Positions 26,180 to 35,091 of a DNA stretch of 64,000 nt are shown here, piece after piece (the first letter of the stretch is position 1; every line of letters starts with the position of its first letter). The notes under the pieces are model-generated. The model did not search any database, was not told the origin of the DNA, and saw only the letters and a list, made by a program, of their open reading frames with translations. The stretch is from the NCBI GenBank assembly GCA_035277145.1, contig DATELA010000089.1:11787-75786 (forward strand), read 5' to 3'. The position numbers and the translations under genes are program-made. Origin of the DNA: DASRAP01 sp035277145 (GTDB lineage: Bacteria > Gemmatimonadota > Gemmatimonadetes > Gemmatimonadales > Gemmatimonadaceae).

Positions 26180-26509
26180 ATGGCTGAGCCAATCGAAGTA
26201 CTCCAGGGCACGCTCGACCTGCTCATCCTCAAGACACTCGCGCTCGGCCCCCTGCACGGCTGGGGCATATCGAAGCGTGTGCGCCAGATGTCAAACGACG
26301 TATTCCAGGTGCACCAGGGTTCGATGTATCCCGCACTCTATCGGCTCGAAGACAAAGGCTGGATCGATTCCGAATGGGGCGAGTCTGCTGATGGACGCCG
26401 CACCAAGGTCTACAGCCTGACGGCTTCGGGCCGTAAGGCATTCGCCGCGGAGCGCGCGAATTGGCGCACGTTTGCCGCGACGGTCGAACTCGTGCTCGCT
26501 GCCGACTAG
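26180..26509 (+). CDS. PadR-family transcriptional regulator (operon 2)
   Basis: 109 residues, clear paralogue of the regulator at 19930 (LQGTLDLLILKTLALGPLHG, then HQGSMYPALYRLEDKGWI and YSLTASGRKAF). Short PadR-s1 type without a long C-terminal domain. The next gene, an ADOP, begins 9 bases after its stop. The strong inverted repeat over its own promoter suggests autorepression. Confidence 0.93.
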   Translation: MAEPIEVLQGTLDLLILKTLALGPLHGWGISKRVRQMSNDVFQVHQGSMYPALYRLEDKGWIDSEWGESADGRRTKVYSLTASGRKAFAAERANWRTFAATVELVLAAD

Positions 26510-26517
26510 GTGATGTG

Positions 26518-29187
26518 ATGTTGTCGCGAATCCTCAAACGTCTCCGCAAGCTCGTCGCGCCGCGCCGCGTTGCGCGCGAAATCGAAGACGAAATGCGTCT
26601 CCACATTCAAATGGAGGCGGAGGATCTCGTTGCGCAGGGCGTTGCACCCGACGAAGCGCAACGCCGCGCGAAGATGGCGTTTGGCGGCGTCGATCGATAC
26701 ACCGAAGAAGCGCGCGACGCGTGGCCATTGCGATTCGCGCAGCGACTCGGCGCCGACCTTCGGTTCGCAGTGCGTTCGCTCATGCACGCGCCGAGTTTCA
26801 CGATTGCCGCGGTGATGGCACTCGCGATCGGGATGGGAGCGAACGCGACAATCTTCAGTGCGATCGATTCGGTTGCGTTTCGTCCGCTTGCCGTGCGCGA
26901 TCCGGATCAGCTCGTGGCGCTCTATGGTTCGCAGGGCGAAGCGAATCTGCTGGTGTTTTCGTATCCGAGTTACAAAGACATCGAACGCGGAGCGACCGCG
27001 TTCTCCGGGCTTGTTGCGTTCACCGATGGTCCGGTCGGTGTCAGCGCGGACATCGCCGGTGATCGGCCCGTTGCGATGTGGGCGTATCACACGAGCGAGA
27101 ATTACTTCTCGATGCTCGGCGTCGAGCCGGCGCTCGGAAAATTCTTTGGCGCCGGCGACTTGTACGCACCTGTTGTCGTGCTCAGCGACGCGCTGTGGAA
27201 TTCGCGGTTCGGCCGCGATCGCAGTGTCATCGGACGCACGCTGCGCATCAACGGCAATCCGTTCACGATCATCGGCGTTGCACCGGCGCAATTCACGGGC
27301 ACACGCCTCTTCACGTACGATCCTGCGCTCTGGATTCCGGTCGGCATGCACGCGCAGACGATTCCGTCGAGCGCCGGCATGCTCGAGCAGCGCGCGGCGA
27401 CGCGGTTTCATCTCATCGGCCGGCTGCGCGATGGTGTGGGCATCGCACGAGCACAAGCGAGCGTCGACGGCCAAGCGCAGAAACTCGCCGCTGCGTTTCC
27501 CGATCAGTATCGCGAGTTGCGCATCAGCGCGATGTCGAATCGCACGCCGATCAACCCGTGGCTTGCGCCGCCCGAACGCATCAACCTCATCGGCAAGATT
27601 TCGCTCGCGGGATCGTTGCTCGTGCTGCTCATTGCATGCGCAAACGTGAGCAGCTTGCTCGTCGCACGTACCACAACGCGGCGCCAGGAGATGGCGGTTC
27701 GATTGTCACTCGGCGCATCGCGCGGCCGCCTGCTGCAGCAGATGCTCACCGAAAGCTTCGTGCTTGCGGCGCTCGGTGCGCTTGCCGCGTTTCCCGTGCA
27801 TCTGCTGGCGCTGAGCGGTATGCGCGCACTCTCACCGGAACTGGAGTACGCATCCACGTGGCGTCCCACCGCGGAGCCACGGTTGCTGATGTTTGGTGTG
27901 CTGTTGACGTGCGGCGCGGCGCTGTTGTTTGGACTTGGTCCGGCGTTACAGGCGGCGGGGCGCAGCTTCGTCTCAGGGCTGCGCGAGGCCGGCGGTCGCA
28001 CCGCAGCGGTGTGGACGCGGTTCCGTGAAGCGCTCGTCGTCGGTCAAGCAATGGTGTCGGTGCTCGTGTTGGTCACCGCCGGGCTGTTTGCGCGCAGCTT
28101 GCAACACGCGCGCACGATGGACGTTGGTTTTCCGCTCGACGGTGCCGTTGCACTCGCAATGCATCCCGAGCTGACGCCGTCGTATGATGCCGCGCGCACG
28201 CGTGACTTCTATCGAACGCTCAATGAGCGGATTGCGGCGCTGCCGGGCGTTACGTCGTCGGCCCGCGCCGGAGTAATCCCGCTCGATGGGACGACGTGGG
28301 CTCGTCGCGTGTACATCGATGGTGGTTCGACGGATGTTCGCACGGCGCCGGTGGCGGACCTGAACATCATCGCGCCGGGTTTTCTCGCCACACTCGGCAC
28401 GCCCATCGTCGAGGGCAGGGAATTCATCGAGGCCGACACCGCGGCGGCGAATGAAGTCGTGATCGTCAATGAAACGCTCGCCCGCAGACTGTGGCCTGAC
28501 CAGTCGGCAATTGGAAAGATCGTGCGTGTTGAATCGCCGACGGGGCGCAAGGCGGAGATCATCGGCGTTGCGCGTAACGCGACGTACCGCACGCTCGGCG
28601 AACGGCCGCGGTCCGCGATGTGGATGAGTCTCGATCGCAATCCGCGTTCGCGCACGACGACGCTCGTGCGCACGAACGGATCCGAAGCGGGACTCATTGC
28701 GGCGATTGGTGGCGCGGTGCGCGCCATTGATCCCGCGTTGCCAGTGGTTGGGCTGCGCACGCTGCGCCAGCACCTCGCGGTGTCGTATGTCTCCGTTGAA
28801 ACCGGCGCGGTTGGCGCGGCGGGGTTCGGGGTGCTCGCGTTGCTGCTCGCCGCGTCCGGTGTGTTTGGTCTGACGGCGTACACCGTGTCCCAACGCCGGC
28901 GCGAGATCGGCATTCGGGTTGCGCTCGGCGCGCGAAGGGCTTCGGTGATGAAACTCGTTGCGGGACGTGCGCTGATACTGACGCTCAGCGGCGCGTTGTC
29001 GGGCGCATTGATCGCGTCGTTCGTTCCGATGGGATTCGACGCAATGCTGTTCGGCGTTGCACAGTTCGACATCACGGCGCTCACTGCGGGAACGGCGCTT
29101 TTCGGTGTCATTGGTGTCATTGCCGCGCTCGTCGCGGCGCGGCGCGCCGTGCGGCTCGATCCGGCGCACGTTCTCCGACTCGACTAA
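26518..29187 (+). CDS. ADOP-type permease with N-terminal prefix domain
   Basis: 889 residues from ATG 26518. Cytoplasmic prefix (1-75, with RVAREIEDEMRLHIQMEAED and MAFGG), first helix near 105-125, MacB-like periplasmic part, FtsX module (about 375-500, RRQEMAVRLSLGASRGRL), then a second half ending in FtsX (about 760-880, RRREIGIRVALGARRAS). Second member of a PadR-ADOP-TPR operon. No ATPase partner. Confidence 0.93.
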   Translation: MLSRILKRLRKLVAPRRVAREIEDEMRLHIQMEAEDLVAQGVAPDEAQRRAKMAFGGVDRYTEEARDAWPLRFAQRLGADLRFAVRSLMHAPSFTIAAVMALAIGMGANATIFSAIDSVAFRPLAVRDPDQLVALYGSQGEANLLVFSYPSYKDIERGATAFSGLVAFTDGPVGVSADIAGDRPVAMWAYHTSENYFSMLGVEPALGKFFGAGDLYAPVVVLSDALWNSRFGRDRSVIGRTLRINGNPFTIIGVAPAQFTGTRLFTYDPALWIPVGMHAQTIPSSAGMLEQRAATRFHLIGRLRDGVGIARAQASVDGQAQKLAAAFPDQYRELRISAMSNRTPINPWLAPPERINLIGKISLAGSLLVLLIACANVSSLLVARTTTRRQEMAVRLSLGASRGRLLQQMLTESFVLAALGALAAFPVHLLALSGMRALSPELEYASTWRPTAEPRLLMFGVLLTCGAALLFGLGPALQAAGRSFVSGLREAGGRTAAVWTRFREALVVGQAMVSVLVLVTAGLFARSLQHARTMDVGFPLDGAVALAMHPELTPSYDAARTRDFYRTLNERIAALPGVTSSARAGVIPLDGTTWARRVYIDGGSTDVRTAPVADLNIIAPGFLATLGTPIVEGREFIEADTAAANEVVIVNETLARRLWPDQSAIGKIVRVESPTGRKAEIIGVARNATYRTLGERPRSAMWMSLDRNPRSRTTTLVRTNGSEAGLIAAIGGAVRAIDPALPVVGLRTLRQHLAVSYVSVETGAVGAAGFGVLALLLAASGVFGLTAYTVSQRRREIGIRVALGARRASVMKLVAGRALILTLSGALSGALIASFVPMGFDAMLFGVAQFDITALTAGTALFGVIGVIAALVAARRAVRLDPAHVLRLD

Positions 29188-29202
29188 CACATTGAGGGAT
29201 TT

Positions 29203-30111
29203 ATGCGACCCACAGCGATAGCTGCATTCATTACAGTCGTGTTTGGCGTCGATGGCGCGCAGGCACAGGGTACTGCGGGCGGGACGGACGGACACGCGGC
29301 GCTCGTGTCGTGCCGTACGGCATACAACACGCGCAAAACAGACGAGGCCATCAAATGGGGTGAGAAGGCGGTGAAACTGTTGCCCGACTCATCGAACGCG
29401 CATCTGTGTCTCGGCCAGGCGTACGTGCAGCAGCTGAGTGATGCTGCGTTCTTCAAGCAGCCGTTCATCGCGGGGAAAGCGCGCGGGCGTTTCGATCGTG
29501 CGGTGGAGCTTGATTCGAACAACTATGATGCGCGTGACGCGCGTGCGACGTACTACATGTACGCGCCCGCGATTGGCGGTGGCGGCATGGGCAAGGCGCG
29601 CGCCGAAGCGGAGGTTGCGCGCAAGATCGATCCGTATCGCGGCGGATTGTTGCGTGGCGACATCGAGCAACACGACAAGCAGATCGCGGCAGCAGAGAAC
29701 GAGTTCCACGCGCTGATGCGCGCGTATCCGGACAGCGTCTCGCCGTTCAGCCGGTTGGTGAACATGTATCAGAGCGTCGGCCGATTCGCGGAGGCATTTA
29801 ATGCAATCGATGCGCGGCTTGCGCGCATGCCGAATGAAACGGTGTCGCGCTACATGTTTGCGAAAACGTCCGCGATGTCAGGCGAGCGGCTCGAGCAGGG
29901 CGAGTCAATGATTCGCGCGTATATCAAGGAAGGAAACTTTGCTGTGGCGAGCGAGGCGCACGCGCACAACCGGCTCGGGATGATCCTCGAAAAGCGAAAA
30001 GACTTTGCGGGTGCGCTCGCTGAGTACGAAGCGGCGGCGCGGCTGGATCCGAAGCTCGAGGATGCGAAGGCGAATGCGAAGCGGGTCAGGGCGCAGCGCG
30101 GCGGTAGGTAG
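29203..30111 (+). CDS. Secreted tetratricopeptide-repeat protein
   Basis: 302 residues. Signal peptide (1-21, DGAQA-Q), then about six TPR-like helical pairs (for example SSNAHLCLGQAYVQQ and FAGALAEYEAAARLDPKLED). Exported scaffold for protein contacts. It starts 15 bases after the ADOP with GAGGGA upstream, so it is co-expressed with the permease and may act with its periplasmic domains (inference). Confidence 0.85.
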   Translation: MRPTAIAAFITVVFGVDGAQAQGTAGGTDGHAALVSCRTAYNTRKTDEAIKWGEKAVKLLPDSSNAHLCLGQAYVQQLSDAAFFKQPFIAGKARGRFDRAVELDSNNYDARDARATYYMYAPAIGGGGMGKARAEAEVARKIDPYRGGLLRGDIEQHDKQIAAAENEFHALMRAYPDSVSPFSRLVNMYQSVGRFAEAFNAIDARLARMPNETVSRYMFAKTSAMSGERLEQGESMIRAYIKEGNFAVASEAHAHNRLGMILEKRKDFAGALAEYEAAARLDPKLEDAKANAKRVRAQRGGR

Positions 30112-30120
30112 CGCGGCCCT

Positions 30121-31197
30121 TTAACTGCCGCATCGGAGCACGTGTTGATCCTGCGTCGCGACAACTTTTGGGTTCGTGCGAGCGTCGATCACTGTCATGC
30201 CAATACTCAACTGCCGCTGGTGCAGCAGCGCAAGGTACGCCGAGTCCGCGAACGTAAACACGGATGGGAATTCGCGGAGGAGCAAGCGCGGCGGACCGAG
30301 GTAGAGGTACGCGTCGATCGGGACCGCGGTCGAATCGCGACGTTCAGTCGTTGCGAACATGGCGATCTTGGGACGCCGCGCTTCCTCGTCGCGCGCAACG
30401 TCCAGCATCCAGTTACCCCGCACACGTACGACCGAGGGCACGGGCCACGATTGCATGCGCGCGTCAAGCGCGGAGTCCGACGTGCAGTAGTCGCGATCCA
30501 TAACACCGGCGTACGCCGTCACCACGAACACGCTGCGCGGATACGTCTGCTCGATCAACTCGACGGATGACGCGTACGGCCTGTCGCGCCGCAAATGCCC
30601 GCCGCCGTAAAACATCAACGCCTTGCGTCGACGAGCGAGCACTTCGCTTTTGACGACGGATGAAATGCGTTGTTCGCGCCGATCCATGTCCGCGCCACCG
30701 GGTTCACGCGGTGCATTCCAGTCAACGGGCGCTTCGGATGCGATCACGCGGATGCGGCGTTGCTGCGGTCGCGTTCGATTGATTTCGCGAATGAGCTGGA
30801 ATAGTTGCGCTTCGAAATCACTCGAACCAAACGGCGTTGTCGTTTCGCGCCAGAGTTTGCGCGCTTCTTCGTACGGCACGGATTCGCCGTTGATGTAGCG
30901 ATCGAGTGTTGGTTGCAGCAGTGGGTTTGTGCCTTCGACGACGAAATCGTTCACCTTGTCCGCGAACCCGGGATTGCGAACGAGGCCGAGTACGAAATCG
31001 GTGATGTCTTTTGTTCGATGCACGTCGCCAATGGCAACGATGCTGAAGGTGTCGAACGCGGCGAGAATCGCAGGGATCGCCGGTTCGGGCTTCGGGTCGC
31101 TCACCTGATTCGAGCGTTCGCGACTGCGAAACGCGGCGAGTCCGATCACGCACACTGCGAGTGCGGCGCCCGCGAGCCTCGATCGAGTTCTGGTCAT
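30121..31197 (-). CDS. Exported protein, Tiki/ChaN/EreA-like fold (tentative)
   Basis: 358 residues. One N-terminal helix or uncleaved signal (7-23). The pattern VAIGDVHRTKDITDFV near the start, FVVEGTNPLLQP, the EEARKLWRE stretch and FYGGGHLRRD in the middle recall the ChaN/TraB/erythromycin-esterase-like superfamily, where paired His and Glu form a hydrolytic or haem-binding site. I cannot choose between these. Convergent with the TPR gene (9-base gap). Confidence 0.68.
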   Translation of the reverse strand: MTRTRSRLAGAALAVCVIGLAAFRSRERSNQVSDPKPEPAIPAILAAFDTFSIVAIGDVHRTKDITDFVLGLVRNPGFADKVNDFVVEGTNPLLQPTLDRYINGESVPYEEARKLWRETTTPFGSSDFEAQLFQLIREINRTRPQQRRIRVIASEAPVDWNAPREPGGADMDRREQRISSVVKSEVLARRRKALMFYGGGHLRRDRPYASSVELIEQTYPRSVFVVTAYAGVMDRDYCTSDSALDARMQSWPVPSVVRVRGNWMLDVARDEEARRPKIAMFATTERRDSTAVPIDAYLYLGPPRLLLREFPSVFTFADSAYLALLHQRQLSIGMTVIDARTNPKVVATQDQHVLRCGS

Positions 31198-31201
31198 ACC
31201 T

Positions 31202-31780
31202 CTATGACGCAGTCATCCACACAAACCCACGTAGGGCTACGACGCTGCGTTCGGCCGTGTCCTCCGCGTGCTCAGACGCACGAACACTGTGCGTCATGAT
31301 TGGCGGGGTCGCCTCGATGCTTCCACGATGTTCGCGATCGATCGAAGGCGGTTGCGCGTGCGATCGCCGGGCAAGCCAAAGCGCACCGAATCCACACGTT
31401 GCACCAAGCACTGCGAACTGAGCCAGTGTGGGAAGCGGACTCATTTCCGAAAAGAATTCCGGCTGACGCATCATGAGACCGGCAGTAAGCCCGACTGGAA
31501 CGATTGTCGCCGCAAGCCCGCCCCACGCGGCCATGCGTGACAGCGTCAACTCACCAATGCGACGTCTGCGCGCAGCGACGAGCAGCACCGCGAACACTGC
31601 GCCGCCAATCATGCCGTACGCGGCCACGTACAAGACCGCGACCAAGCTTTCGCGTGTCGTGCTCACGCCGAGGAGGCGCTGTAGTGCGACCAGGACACCA
31701 GCGGCGACGCCCCATGTCGCGCCCCACAGCAACGCCATGCCGAGGGCGCCGCGAATGATTCGACCGATCCGATTACGCAT
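31202..31780 (-). CDS. Membrane protein, paralogue of the one at 5782
   Basis: 192 residues from ATG 31780. Four helices (about 13-33, 48-70, 85-105, 120-137), then a long polar tail. A basic loop AARRRR followed by LTLSRMAAWGGLAATIVP parallels the 5782-6279 protein. Here it is not adjacent to an ADOP but lies downstream of the PadR-ADOP-TPR region on the other strand. Function unknown. Confidence 0.75.
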   Translation of the reverse strand: MRNRIGRIIRGALGMALLWGATWGVAAGVLVALQRLLGVSTTRESLVAVLYVAAYGMIGGAVFAVLLVAARRRRIGELTLSRMAAWGGLAATIVPVGLTAGLMMRQPEFFSEMSPLPTLAQFAVLGATCGFGALWLARRSHAQPPSIDREHRGSIEATPPIMTHSVRASEHAEDTAERSVVALRGFVWMTAS

Positions 31781-31798
31781 CGTGGTAGGCTCAAGTAC

Positions 31799-31831
31799 TT
31801 GTGGCTGGCGAAGACGTCTCGCCAGCCACAA
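31799..31831. terminator. Strong hairpin between SEC-C and membrane genes
   Basis: Perfect 13-bp arms TTGTGGCTGGCGA (31799-31811) and TCGCCAGCCACAA (31819-31831) with a 7-base loop. It lies 29 bases after the stop of the SEC-C gene and 18 bases before the next start, both on minus. No U-run follows, so it may be a terminator, an mRNA stabiliser or an operator. Confidence 0.55.
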
Positions 31832-31859
31832 ACACAACACAATCGTTCAATGAGTGCAA

Positions 31860-32108
31860 CTAGCGCTCGTAGTGTTCGCGCAGCGCACCATCAAAACGAC
31901 CGCTCCGCATGCAGCACCGCTTGAAACCGGTGTCCAGAGCCGCACGGACATAAATCGTTCCGGCCGAGTTTTTCTTCGAGGTGCTTGGATGCGTGCACGA
32001 CGCGTTCACCGCGCTTGACGCGGGTCTCGCTCAGGGTACCCCCGGCGTCGCTTGCTCGTGCGCTCAAAAGCTGTCGAGGGTGTCGAGGTCATTCGAGTGT
32101 TTCGCCAT
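31860..32108 (-). pseudogene. SEC-C zinc-motif protein broken by two frameshifts
   Basis: Reading from ATG 32108 (GGAGG 7 bases upstream) gives MAKHSNDLDTLDS and then a premature stop. One frame over, from about 32072, reads GGTLSETRVKRGERVVHASK and LGRNDLCPCGSGH. From about 31930, back in the first frame, FKRCCMRSGRFDGALREHYE runs to TAG at 31860. Joined, this is a complete 82-residue SEC-C motif protein (CPCGSG ... CC zinc ligands). The total of 83 codons fits a one-base loss near the T-run at 32068-32072 and a one-base gain near 31924-31932. SEC-C domains bind Zn and SecB/ribosome-associated partners. It is either decayed or carries sequencing errors. Confidence 0.8.
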
Positions 32109-32156
32109 ATCGGCCTCCAGGGTGCGGGTTGCGCGACGTACTACTCCAAATGCCGT

Positions 32157-32462
32157 CTACCCGTCACCACCACCACCGCCGTCTCCACCACCACCGCCGT
32201 CTCCACCACCACTATCTCCGCCGCCGCTGCTGTCTCCGGTGTCGTTGTGATGGAAAACCGCACCGTCGAAGCCGACTCCGTCGATGCCGGCGTCGTACCT
32301 CCGCCGATTCCCGGTTCTCAAGGACGTGATGTATGAGCCGATCGCCGGTCCGGTCGCAGTACCACCGAGTTCTCGCCTGCGCCGCACGGCATTCACGATG
32401 AACGGTGCGAGTGCGACCCCCGCAACGAGGAGTGCCACAAGAACAGCGACGAGAGCCATCAT
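32157..32462 (-). CDS. Small membrane protein with Gly/Asp-rich tail
   Basis: 101 residues. One N-terminal helix (2-22) followed by a basic RRRR stop-transfer, a polar stretch and a C-terminal tail made of GGGD/GGGGGDG repeats (about 79-101). Such tails occur at the ends of some small bacterial membrane proteins; their purpose is unknown to me. Two Met codons in a row (32462, 32459) are possible starts, with GGTGAT upstream. It starts 4 bases after the previous stop. Confidence 0.72.
   Translation of the reverse strand: MMALVAVLVALLVAGVALAPFIVNAVRRRRELGGTATGPAIGSYITSLRTGNRRRYDAGIDGVGFDGAVFHHNDTGDSSGGGDSGGGDGGGGGDGGGGGDG
32161..32241. repeat. Minisatellite coding for the Gly-rich tail
   Basis: Tandem units of 15-18 bases, the clearest being CCACCACCACCGCCGTCT (two near-perfect copies at about 32169-32204) followed by decayed copies. 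On the minus strand it encodes the GGGGGDG tail of the membrane protein. Unit-number change would keep the frame. Confidence 0.7.
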
Positions 32463-32466
32463 GAGA

Positions 32467-32745
32467 TCACCCCGATGCGAGGATCGCTGAGCGCGACGAT
32501 ATCCATGCGAGAATCGGCGCGACGACGATCAGTACGATGCAGACCCACCGGAGCATACGGCTCGGCCGGCCCAGTTGTGCCAGCGATCGCTCGTACAAGA
32601 TCATGCTCGTGGCGGCCACAACTATTAGAAGGGCCCATGCGGCGTTGCCAGCTGGCGTCGGCGGCCAGCGAAACATGAACGCGAGCGCGCCGATAGCCGC
32701 AACGAGCCCGATCAGCAGTGGGCGTTTCTCGCGGGGAAGAGCCAC
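32467..32745 (-). CDS. Small three-helix membrane protein
   Basis: 92 residues: helices at about 9-25, 33-50 and 65-83, with a basic N-terminus (PREKRP). No motif recognised. It lies between pbpC (6 bases away) and the Gly-tail membrane protein (4 bases), so it is probably part of the alpha-2-macroglobulin/pbpC transcript. Confidence 0.68.
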   Translation of the reverse strand: MALPREKRPLLIGLVAAIGALAFMFRWPPTPAGNAAWALLIVVAATSMILYERSLAQLGRPSRMLRWVCIVLIVVAPILAWISSRSAILASG

Positions 32746-32751
32746 GCGTCG

Positions 32752-35091
32752 CTAGCGCTCCACCACAACCGTCACGAGCGCCGTATCTCCGCGCGCCGAT
32801 ATCGCGCGAATCTCATGCGTACCTGGCGTCGGCGTCCACCGTCCGCGCGAATGCGGTGTACCGTCCACGAGCCACCGCGCACTGTCTGCATTGTTGCCGG
32901 CTGCGCGCAACGAAATGCTCGCATACTTCGCCTCTACGCCAACAGGAATCGAATACCGATCACCATCGCGCGGAGAGAGAATGCGAAAGCCTGTTGTTGC
33001 AGTATCCGTGTGATCCGTTTCATCCGTGTCATCCGTGTTCTCAGCTGTTGCAGTAGCTCTCGCGACTTCATCGACCTCCACCCGCAACCCAGCTTGCACC
33101 CACTCCGCATACTCATCCGGTAAGCGCACGCGTCCGCCACGCTCCCAATCATCGACACGCTTTGGCTCGGTTCCCGCGATGAACCATTCGGTGAGTTGCG
33201 CACAATTGCGCGTCGCACGTAATCCCGACAATCGACACACGCGCACTGGAATCGCACCAGCGTGCTTCGGCGTCGTGAGCGTACCAGGCGCGACGTGTTT
33301 CGCCGCAGCCATCACAACGCGATGGAGCAGGGGCCCTGCACCACTCACCCCGCTCACGCCTTCCATTGTTCGTCCACTGAAGTTTCCCGCCCACACCGCG
33401 ACCGTGAATCCGCGCGTCGTGCCGATCGCCCAGTTGTCCGTGAAGTGACGGCTTGTTCCAGTCTTCACCGCAACCGCAAATGGAAAATCAAACGGAGTAC
33501 TCGTGCCGAATCCCGGAATGCGCGCTGCGGCGTCGCTCAGCATGTCGAGCACGATTGCGCTCGCCGTCGGGGAGATCACGCGCCGCGACTCGCGTGCCGC
33601 GTTCACGCCCGACGCGTCACCGGCCAATCGCCACGTCCACGGATGCCATTCGCCACCGTTCGACAGCGCGCGATACGCGTTCGCCAATTCGATAAGCGTG
33701 ACGTCACCGTTGCCCAACGCAAGGCCGAGCCCGTAGTAGTCGGCGTCGCGCGTGAGCGATGTGAAGCCCGCGAGACGCAACGTTTGCAACAACGCGCCCG
33801 CGCCAACTTCCGAGGCCAGCTCGACAGCGGGCACGTTATACGAACTCGCGAGCGCCTCGCGTGCACGAACCGGCCCGCGAAAGCGCCTATCATAGTTGCG
33901 CGGCTCATATGGCGCGGTCGACGTCGGATACGATTTCGGAATGTCGGGCAACACACTCGCGGCCGTGTACCCGCGATCCAGTGCAACGCCGTACAGGAAC
34001 GGCTTGAGCGCCGAGCCCGGCTGTCGTGCAGACACGACCATGTCGGTCTGACCGTCCTTGGGCGCCCAGAAATCCGGCGAACCAACCCACGCAAGCACTT
34101 CACCCGTCGCGTTGTTGATGACCACAGCCGCGGCGTGCTCCACACGTTTGTCGTGCAACACATCCACCGTGTGCCGTACCTCGGCCTCGACCTTGCGCTG
34201 CAATTCCGCGTCAATCGATGTGCGAATCACCGGCGTCGCGTTGTTGCTGTCTGCATCGGCGAGCGCCAGCACGCGCGTCGTGAAATGCGGCGCTATGAAC
34301 GGTGCTACCCGTTGCGTTGGCAGGAGTGGTTCGCGTTCCGCGTGTGCGATGTCGTCGTCCGTTGCAAATCCCAGCGTATGCATCCGAACCAACGCAACGC
34401 CTTGCCGTTGGCGTGCGCGTACTGCCGACGCGTGCGGATTGTCGCGCGATGGCGCGTGCGCGATGCCTGCGAGCGTCGCCGCCTGCGCAATGCTCAACTC
34501 CGATGCCGTCGTGCCGAAGTACAACGCGCTCGCCGCACCAATGCCGACAGTACCCTCGCCGAGGTGCACGCGGTTGAGGTACTGCTCCATGATCTGTGAC
34601 TTGGAGAGGTGCGCATCGAGCCGCAGCGCCCACAGCGCCTGCGACAGCTTGCCACGCAGCGTGCGCGACGACGGATGCACGAGCCGCGCAAGCTGCATCG
34701 TGATCGTTGATGCGCCGGACACCGTTCGGCGTGCGCGGAGGTTCACGCGCGCCGCGCGCGCGACCGCGAACAGATCGACGCCGCTGTGATCCCAAAAGCG
34801 TTTGTCTTCGACGGCGACGAACGCATTGATGAGATCGGGATCGACGCGATCGTACGGAATCCATCGCGCATCGCTTCCATCGGGTGCGCGCGTGGACCGC
34901 AGCAGCGTGCCGTGCCGGTCTTCGATGGTGACGCCGAGTGCGTGCTCGCGCGCGAGCAACGCCGCGGGGAGTGGTCGCGCGATCCAGATCGCCACCGCGA
35001 TCGCGAGCGCACCGAATACCACCGCCGCGACAGCTCCGATACGCTTCACTCGGCTACGAACGCTGCGCTGACGCGGCGCTGACGCCGTCAT
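32752..35091 (-). CDS. pbpC: Penicillin-binding protein 1C
   Basis: 779 residues. Bifunctional class A PBP: N-terminal anchor (18-37), glycosyltransferase domain with catalytic E95 (VEDKRFWDH), transpeptidase with S360-x-x-K363 (QPGSALKP), SYN (417-419) and KTG (543-545), then a C-terminal BiPBP_C domain (about 700-779). A 9-base DNA repeat encodes an NTD-DTD-ETD-HTD linker (685-696) before the last domain. It overlaps the alpha-2-macroglobulin gene by ATGA, the pairing known from enterobacterial yfhM-pbpC, where the two are thought to guard and repair the envelope. Confidence 0.95.
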   Translation of the reverse strand: MTASAPRQRSVRSRVKRIGAVAAVVFGALAIAVAIWIARPLPAALLAREHALGVTIEDRHGTLLRSTRAPDGSDARWIPYDRVDPDLINAFVAVEDKRFWDHSGVDLFAVARAARVNLRARRTVSGASTITMQLARLVHPSSRTLRGKLSQALWALRLDAHLSKSQIMEQYLNRVHLGEGTVGIGAASALYFGTTASELSIAQAATLAGIAHAPSRDNPHASAVRARQRQGVALVRMHTLGFATDDDIAHAEREPLLPTQRVAPFIAPHFTTRVLALADADSNNATPVIRTSIDAELQRKVEAEVRHTVDVLHDKRVEHAAAVVINNATGEVLAWVGSPDFWAPKDGQTDMVVSARQPGSALKPFLYGVALDRGYTAASVLPDIPKSYPTSTAPYEPRNYDRRFRGPVRAREALASSYNVPAVELASEVGAGALLQTLRLAGFTSLTRDADYYGLGLALGNGDVTLIELANAYRALSNGGEWHPWTWRLAGDASGVNAARESRRVISPTASAIVLDMLSDAAARIPGFGTSTPFDFPFAVAVKTGTSRHFTDNWAIGTTRGFTVAVWAGNFSGRTMEGVSGVSGAGPLLHRVVMAAAKHVAPGTLTTPKHAGAIPVRVCRLSGLRATRNCAQLTEWFIAGTEPKRVDDWERGGRVRLPDEYAEWVQAGLRVEVDEVARATATAENTDDTDETDHTDTATTGFRILSPRDGDRYSIPVGVEAKYASISLRAAGNNADSARWLVDGTPHSRGRWTPTPGTHEIRAISARGDTALVTVVVER
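33004..33039. repeat. Four tandem 9-bp units inside pbpC
   Basis: Units ATCCGTGTG, ATCCGTTTC, ATCCGTGTC and ATCCGTGTT follow without gaps and encode the acidic Asp/Thr linker of PBP1C. From memory, CACGGATGACACGGAT-like runs are common between genes in several phyla, so this may be such an element captured in frame. Confidence 0.75.

Noticed and set aside
32161..32241. CRISPR-like short tandem repeats
   Set aside because: Units are contiguous without unique spacers and encode a Gly-rich protein tail.
33004..33039. CRISPR or attachment site at the ATCCGTGTC repeats
   Set aside because: Nine-base units in frame inside pbpC without spacers.
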